DNA of 38,482 bases, taken from Eubacteriales Family XIII. Incertae Sedis bacterium (GTDB lineage Bacteria; Bacillota; Clostridia; Peptostreptococcales; Anaerovoracaceae). The notes beneath the pieces were generated by a model, which saw nothing but the letters and a program-made list of their open reading frames with translations, was not told the origin of the DNA and searched no databases. Position numbers and translations under genes: made by a program. How positions within the stretch are numbered: the first letter of the stretch is position 1; each line of letters starts with the position of its first letter. Positions 33,770-38,482 of the stretch are shown here, piece after piece. Location: NCBI GenBank assembly GCA_031276515.1, contig JAISMX010000111.1, forward strand, positions 1 to 38,482, in the 5' to 3' direction.

Positions 33770-33795
33770 CGCGGACAAACGGCGGATGGCGATGT

Positions 33796-33827
33796 GCTTT
33801 GGCGGAGGAGATTTCCCCCGCCAAAGC
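33796..33827 (+). terminator. Hairpin downstream of surface protein gene (possible terminator, weak T-tract)
   Basis: GCTTTGGCGG-aggagatttccc-CCGCCAAAGC then gtttctccc. Confidence 0.5.
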
Positions 33828-33847
33828 GTTTCTCCCGCCAAAAGGTG

Positions 33848-33876
33848 TTGCGCCCAAACGCCATTTATAGTATCAT
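33848..33876 (+). promoter_or_regulatory. Putative promoter for TSCPD gene
   Basis: TTGCGC - 17 bp - TATCAT. Confidence 0.5.
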
Positions 33877-33915
33877 TAAAAAACAAAATGAATAGCGGAA
33901 AGGACACCTATAATC

Positions 33916-34167
33916 ATGAAATACGCTTACACGCCGCAAGGCGTTTGCGCAAGGCGCATAGAATTTGAACTCGAAGACGGAATCGTGCGAGGATTGACCT
34001 TCACGCGCGGCTGCGACGGGAACGCCAAGGGCTTGGGTCGCTTGGCGGAGGGCATGCCGGCGACGGAACTCATCGAAAAGCTATCCGGAGTGGACTGCGG
34101 CGGCAAGGGAACCTCCTGCCCGGATCAGTTGAGTGTTGCGTTGCGCGCCGCGTTGGAACGCGGTTGA
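33916..34167 (+). CDS. TSCPD domain-containing small protein (TIGR03905-type)
   Basis: MKYAYTPQGVCARRIEFELEDGIVRGLTFTRGCDGNAKGLGRLAEGMPATELIEKLSGVDCGGKGTSCPDQLSVALRAAL. Confidence 0.9.
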   Translation: MKYAYTPQGVCARRIEFELEDGIVRGLTFTRGCDGNAKGLGRLAEGMPATELIEKLSGVDCGGKGTSCPDQLSVALRAALERG

Positions 34168-34191
34168 AAACATCGCGGCGTTTGAGTACTT
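34167..34191. repeat. Partial copy of the terminus of the palindromic element at 15738-15883
   Basis: AAAACATCGCGGCGTTTGAGTACTT vs 15859-15883 AAAATTGCGTGGCGTTTGAGTAGTT: 20/25 identical; its reverse complement also matches the element's left arm (ACTCWAACGCCGCGATRTTTT). Confidence 0.5.
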
Positions 34192-34229
34192 TTTATCGAA
34201 CATTTAAGGAATAACCGGCAGAGAAGCGC

Positions 34230-35405
34230 ATGCGAAAATTTTTGATTAAGACATTTGTGCGGGATTATGAGAACGCGCGCGCCCCCGCCGTGCGGCGCGC
34301 TTACGGCAAGCTGGCCGGCGTCGTGGGTCTCTGCGCAAATCTCCTGCTCTGTGCCGCGAAGGTGGCCGTCGGGCTGCTCTGCGGCAGCATCGCCGTCGTG
34401 GCGGACGGCGTCAACAACCTTTCGGACGCGGCGTCCTCGGTCGTCATGCTCGTCGGCTTCCGGATGGCCGCCGCGCCGGGCGACAAACAGCATCCTTACG
34501 GACACGCCCGCATCGAATACATGACGGGCCTTTTCATATCCATATTGATCATCCTCGCCGGCGCGAAGCTGCTGACGAGCTCGTTCGACAAGATTTTTCA
34601 CCCCTCGGCCGTGGATTTCACGCTCCTCGCGTTCATCGTGCCGGCGGCGGCCGTGCCGGTGAAGATATGGCTGGCGTTTTTCAACATCTCAATCGGCCGG
34701 AGCATCGATTCCGGCGCGCTGAAGGCCTCCGGCGTCGACAGCAGAAACGACGTCGCGGCCACCTGCGCGGTACTCGCGGGATTGCTGATCGAACGCTTTG
34801 CGGGTCTGCCCGCCGACGGCTTCATGGGCTGCCTCGTCGCCGCGTTCATCGTGGTCTCGGGCGTGCGTCTGGCCATTGAAACCGCCGACCCGCTGCTCGG
34901 CAGGGCGCCGGATCCAAGGCTCGTCGCGGCGCTCGAACGGCGGATTTTGGAATGCCCCGGCATCATGGGGATGCACGATCTCGTGCTGCACGACTACGGC
35001 CCCGGCCGCACGCTGGCTTCGGTTCACGTCGAAGTCGATTCGCGCGACGATTTTCTGCGATGTCACGATGTCATAGACACGCTCGAACGCGAGGTGGGCG
35101 AAGAATTCGATCTGTCGATGGTCATTCACATGGACCCCGTGGACACGACCGACCCGCTCACCGCGGAGTTGCGGGCGCGCATGGAGAGCTTCGCGAAAAC
35201 GCTTGCGGGCGTCGTCGGCATACACGACCTGCGTCTCGTCAAGGGCCGCGTGCGCAAAAACATCATCTTCGACGTGGTGCTCTCGCCGGAGTGCAAGCTG
35301 CCCAAGGAAGAACTAACCGCGCTGTTTGAGGCGGAGCTCCGCTCCGTCGATCCGGCTTGCTTTGCCGTGATCAACTTCGACGCGGATTATTCGACCGGCC
35401 GCTGA
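34230..35405 (+). CDS. Cation diffusion facilitator (CDF) family transporter
   Basis: GSIAVVADGVNNLSDAASSVVMLVGFRMAAAPGDKQHPYGHARIEYMTGLFIS; HDLVLHDYGPGRTLASVHVEVD C-terminal cytoplasmic domain. Confidence 0.94.
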   Translation: MRKFLIKTFVRDYENARAPAVRRAYGKLAGVVGLCANLLLCAAKVAVGLLCGSIAVVADGVNNLSDAASSVVMLVGFRMAAAPGDKQHPYGHARIEYMTGLFISILIILAGAKLLTSSFDKIFHPSAVDFTLLAFIVPAAAVPVKIWLAFFNISIGRSIDSGALKASGVDSRNDVAATCAVLAGLLIERFAGLPADGFMGCLVAAFIVVSGVRLAIETADPLLGRAPDPRLVAALERRILECPGIMGMHDLVLHDYGPGRTLASVHVEVDSRDDFLRCHDVIDTLEREVGEEFDLSMVIHMDPVDTTDPLTAELRARMESFAKTLAGVVGIHDLRLVKGRVRKNIIFDVVLSPECKLPKEELTALFEAELRSVDPACFAVINFDADYSTGR

Positions 35406-35479
35406 GGGCGAGTCCCTCTGTCCCGAACGGCAACGGACGCCGTGATTTGGCGGCGCGCCGGGTCCAAGACCGCCGGGCG

Positions 35480-38400
35480 TCAGCGAAGCTTGATGTGTAC
35501 CTCGCGCAGCTGCGTTTCCGTGACCTCGCTCGGCGCGTCGAGCAGCAGGTTCCGCGCGTTGCCGTCGAGCGGGAAGGGGATGACCTCGCGGATGTTCGTC
35601 TCGCCCGTGAGCAGCATGACGATGCGATCCACGCCGGGCGCCATGCCCGCGTGCGGCGGCGCGCCGTACCGGAAGGCGTTGTGGAGGGCGCCGAATTTTT
35701 CCGTGACGTCCTTTTCCGAATAGCCCGCCAGCTCGAAGGCCTTGACCATGACGTCGGGCCGGTGGTTCCTTACGGCGCCGGAGGAGAGTTCGACGCCGTT
35801 GCACACGATGTCGTACTGCCACGCCAAGATTTCCAGCGGATCCTTGGAGAGGAGCGCTTCCATCTCGCCCTGCGGCATGGAGAAGGGATTGTGCGTAAAA
35901 TCGACGCGGCCGCTTTCCGCGTTGATTTCGTACATGGGGAAATCCGTGACGAAGCAGAATTCGTAGCGGTCGTTCGCGATCAGGCCGAGGCGTTCCCCGA
36001 GCTCCGCGCGTATTTGCCCGGCGTGTTTGGCCGCGAGCGACGCGGGTTCGTCGCTGATGAAGTAGAGCACGTCGCGCGGCTTCAGCGCCGCGAGGCGCGC
36101 GATTTCGGCGCGCCGGTCATCCGTGAAAAACTTGTCTATCGGCCCTTTGTAACCCATGTCCTCGTTCACGGCGATGTAGCCCAGCCCTTTCATGCCGATG
36201 GAGAGGGCGAATTTTTCCATCGACGAGAAGAAGGAGCGCGGCTGCTTCGCCGCCTCCGGCACGACGATGCCGCGCACGGTTTTGCCCTTGAAGGGCGCGA
36301 AATCGACGGAGGCGAAGAATTCCGAGAGATCTTGGATGACAAGCGGGTTGCGCAGATCCGGCTTGTCCGTGCCGTAGCGCAGCATGGCCTCCTTGAAGGG
36401 GATGCGCGCGAAGGGTGCTTCGGAAACGGCCTTGTCCGAGAAGCGCCGGAACGTCGAAACGAGAACGCGCTCCGCCACGGCGAAGACATCCTCCTGCGTC
36501 GCGAAGGCCATCTCGAAATCGAGCTGGTAGAACTCGCCGGGCGAGCGGTCGAGGCGGGCGTCCTCGTCGCGGAAGCAGGGCGCGATCTGAAAATAGCGGT
36601 CGAAACCCGAAACCATCAGCAATTGCTTGAATTGCTGCGGCGCCTGAGGCAGGGCGTAGAATTTGCCCTTGTGCTTGCGGCTCGGCACGAGGTAGTCGCG
36701 CGCGCCCTCCGGCGACGAGTTGGCGAGTATCGGCGTCTGTATTTCGATGAATCCCAGTTCTTCCATTTTATTTCGCAAAAATCGGATGATCTCCGCGCGC
36801 AGGACGATGTTGTCGTGTACCTTGGGATTCCTGAGGTCGAGGAATCTGTACCGCAGCCGCAGTTCCTCGCGCGTGTCCGTCGAGGCGTCCACTTCAAACG
36901 GAAGGTTTTGCAAGCTGTTTCCGAGGACGGTGATCTCCTCCGCTTTGAGCTCCACGAGCCCGGTCGCTATGCTCGGGTTCACCGTTTCGGGATCGCGCAG
37001 CAGCACGCGACCGCGCACGGAAACCACGCTTTCCTTGGTCAGGCCGCGCAGCTGCTCGTCGCTCACGACCACCTGCGTCACGCCGTAGTGATCCCGCAGA
37101 TCCAGAAAGGCCACGCCGCCGTGATTCCGCACCGTCATGACCCAGCCCGCGAGCCGTTCCTCCTTGCCGACGTCGGCGGGGCCGATGTCGGCGCAGGTTT
37201 TGCTCCTGTATCGGTTTGAAAAGCCCGGAGTTGCGCTCTCGCAGGGCGATGCGCCGCCGAATTCCACATTCTCGATGCCCGTGTGGAGGAATCGCCTGTC
37301 GCGCGTGCGGCGCGCTCCTTCCTCCGCCCATCTTTGCCGCAGCGACGTCAAGGTCGTCTGCGGGCGGGCCGGCTGCCGGTCCTCCGCGTCCTCCGCGGCC
37401 GCCGGTTCCGCTTCGGCCCGCGCGCCCGCGTCGCCGGCGGGGTTTTCGCACTCGTCCGCATCCCGCGCGGGAGCCGTTTTCGCAGGGGCGGACGCGCCCT
37501 TCCCGTCGTCCGCGGCATCCGCCGGGGCGGCGCTTATTCCGAGCTTCTTCCGCAGCGCGTCGCCCGCGGCGCGCGGGTCGGCCCGCCCTTCGAGCGCGCG
37601 CATGACTTGCCCGACGAGGAAGCCGAAAGCCTTCTCCTTGCCCGCCGCATAGTCCGCGACGGATTTGGGGTTCTCCGCGACGGCCCGTTCCGCCGCGCGT
37701 TCGAGCAGCTCGTCGTCCTCGATGCGCAGCAGATTGCGCGTCCGCACGTATTCCTCCGGATCGGCGTCGCGCCGGAAGATCTCCTCCACGACGCTCTTGC
37801 CCACGGTGCGGTTGATCTTTCCGTCCGCGATGAGCCGTATCGCGGCGCCCAACTTCCTGCCGTCCGTCGCGACGGCGTCGGGGTCGGCGCCCGTCTCCTT
37901 CACGAGGCGCAGGATGTCTCCGGCCACGATGTTGGCCGCTTCTCTTGCGTGTCCCGAAACGGCGGCGGCTTCCTCAAACAGCAGGGCGATGCGGCGGCTC
38001 GCCGTCAGCACGCCCGCCATGCGGGCGGCCATGCCGAATTCGCGCGTGTAGCGCGCGCGCTTTTGCTCCGCGAGCTCGGGCAGCTCCGCGCGCACGGAAT
38101 CGATCCATTCCGCCGTCACGCGCACGGGTACCAGGTCCGGGTCGGGGAAATAGCGGTAGTCCTGCGCGTTCTCCTTTGAGCGCATCGCGTAATTTTCGCC
38201 CTTTTCGTCGTCCCAGCGGCGCGTTTCCTGCACGATTTTGCCGCCGCCCTCGAGCACGGCGATCTGCCGCCGGCGTTCGTATTCTATGGCGCGCCAGATG
38301 GCCTTGAAGGAGTTCATGTTCTTCGTTTCCGTCCGCGTGCCGTATTCGGACGCGCCAACGGGGCGCACGGAGAGGTTCACGTCCGCCCGCATGGAGCCTT

Positions 38401-38482
38401 CCTGCATCCGGCAGTCCGAAACGTCCGTGTACACGAGAATCTCCCGCAGCTTTTCCAGATAGGCCATCACCTCTTCGGCGCT
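35480..38482 (-). CDS. GatB-AspRS fusion: Asp/Glu-tRNA amidotransferase subunit B (5' part off window) + about 106-aa linker + aspartyl-tRNA synthetase
   Basis: One uninterrupted minus-strand frame. GatB part (about 37538-38482): SDCRMQEGSMRADVNLSVRPVGASEYGTRTETKNMNSFKAIWRAIEYERRRQ, ENAQDYRYFPDPDLVPV, tail domain to LVGQVMRALEGRADPRAAGDALRKKLG. AspRS part (about 35480-37219): RLAGWVMTVRNHGGVAFLDLRDHYGVTQVV, ARDYLVPSRKHKGKFYALPQAPQQFKQLLMVSGFDRYFQIAPCFRDEDARLDRSPGEFYQLDFEM, GAPPHAGMAPGVDRIVMLLT. Confidence 0.9.
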   Translation of the reverse strand, partial: SAEEVMAYLEKLREILVYTDVSDCRMQEGSMRADVNLSVRPVGASEYGTRTETKNMNSFKAIWRAIEYERRRQIAVLEGGGKIVQETRRWDDEKGENYAMRSKENAQDYRYFPDPDLVPVRVTAEWIDSVRAELPELAEQKRARYTREFGMAARMAGVLTASRRIALLFEEAAAVSGHAREAANIVAGDILRLVKETGADPDAVATDGRKLGAAIRLIADGKINRTVGKSVVEEIFRRDADPEEYVRTRNLLRIEDDELLERAAERAVAENPKSVADYAAGKEKAFGFLVGQVMRALEGRADPRAAGDALRKKLGISAAPADAADDGKGASAPAKTAPARDADECENPAGDAGARAEAEPAAAEDAEDRQPARPQTTLTSLRQRWAEEGARRTRDRRFLHTGIENVEFGGASPCESATPGFSNRYRSKTCADIGPADVGKEERLAGWVMTVRNHGGVAFLDLRDHYGVTQVVVSDEQLRGLTKESVVSVRGRVLLRDPETVNPSIATGLVELKAEEITVLGNSLQNLPFEVDASTDTREELRLRYRFLDLRNPKVHDNIVLRAEIIRFLRNKMEELGFIEIQTPILANSSPEGARDYLVPSRKHKGKFYALPQAPQQFKQLLMVSGFDRYFQIAPCFRDEDARLDRSPGEFYQLDFEMAFATQEDVFAVAERVLVSTFRRFSDKAVSEAPFARIPFKEAMLRYGTDKPDLRNPLVIQDLSEFFASVDFAPFKGKTVRGIVVPEAAKQPRSFFSSMEKFALSIGMKGLGYIAVNEDMGYKGPIDKFFTDDRRAEIARLAALKPRDVLYFISDEPASLAAKHAGQIRAELGERLGLIANDRYEFCFVTDFPMYEINAESGRVDFTHNPFSMPQGEMEALLSKDPLEILAWQYDIVCNGVELSSGAVRNHRPDVMVKAFELAGYSEKDVTEKFGALHNAFRYGAPPHAGMAPGVDRIVMLLTGETNIREVIPFPLDGNARNLLLDAPSEVTETQLREVHIKLR

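Noticed and set aside
35357-37219. Plus-strand ORF (620 aa) opposite AspRS
   Set aside because: Shadow ORF; AspRS motifs are on the minus strand.

Overview
GC-rich bacterial chromosome segment. Gene content (SAM-I riboswitch, Rex, PilM/N/O-type genes, stalk-domain and Gls24 proteins, GatCAB component) suggests a Firmicutes/Clostridia-like genome; taxonomy is inferred. About 25 genes are supported: gltB (5'-truncated)-gltD; crotonase and a PatA-like aminotransferase; sppA; an LTA-synthase-family sulfatase with a Crp/Fnr regulator; ftsB-like and rsmA; metK under a SAM-I riboswitch; an OGG/AlkA-type glycosylase; a P-loop/Asp23-Gls24 fusion; a 2[4Fe-4S] ferredoxin; rex; acpP; a stalk-domain exported protein; a run uvrD/pcrA-ligA-AIR synthase-pilMN-pilO-pilD-truA; cysK; a large surface protein; a TSCPD protein; a CDF transporter; and at the right edge one uninterrupted frame joining GatB to AspRS. 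The strongest candidates for something undescribed are (1) the GatB-AspRS fusion, a possible single-chain transamidosome core; (2) a SAM-I riboswitch with a P3 loop of about 140 nt; (3) a 146-bp imperfect palindromic intergenic element with a second partial copy in the window; (4) the P-loop + Asp23/Gls24 fusion; (5) a fused PilM-PilN gene embedded in a DNA repair/tRNA modification gene run. All calls come from reading the sequence; no searches or folding programs were run.
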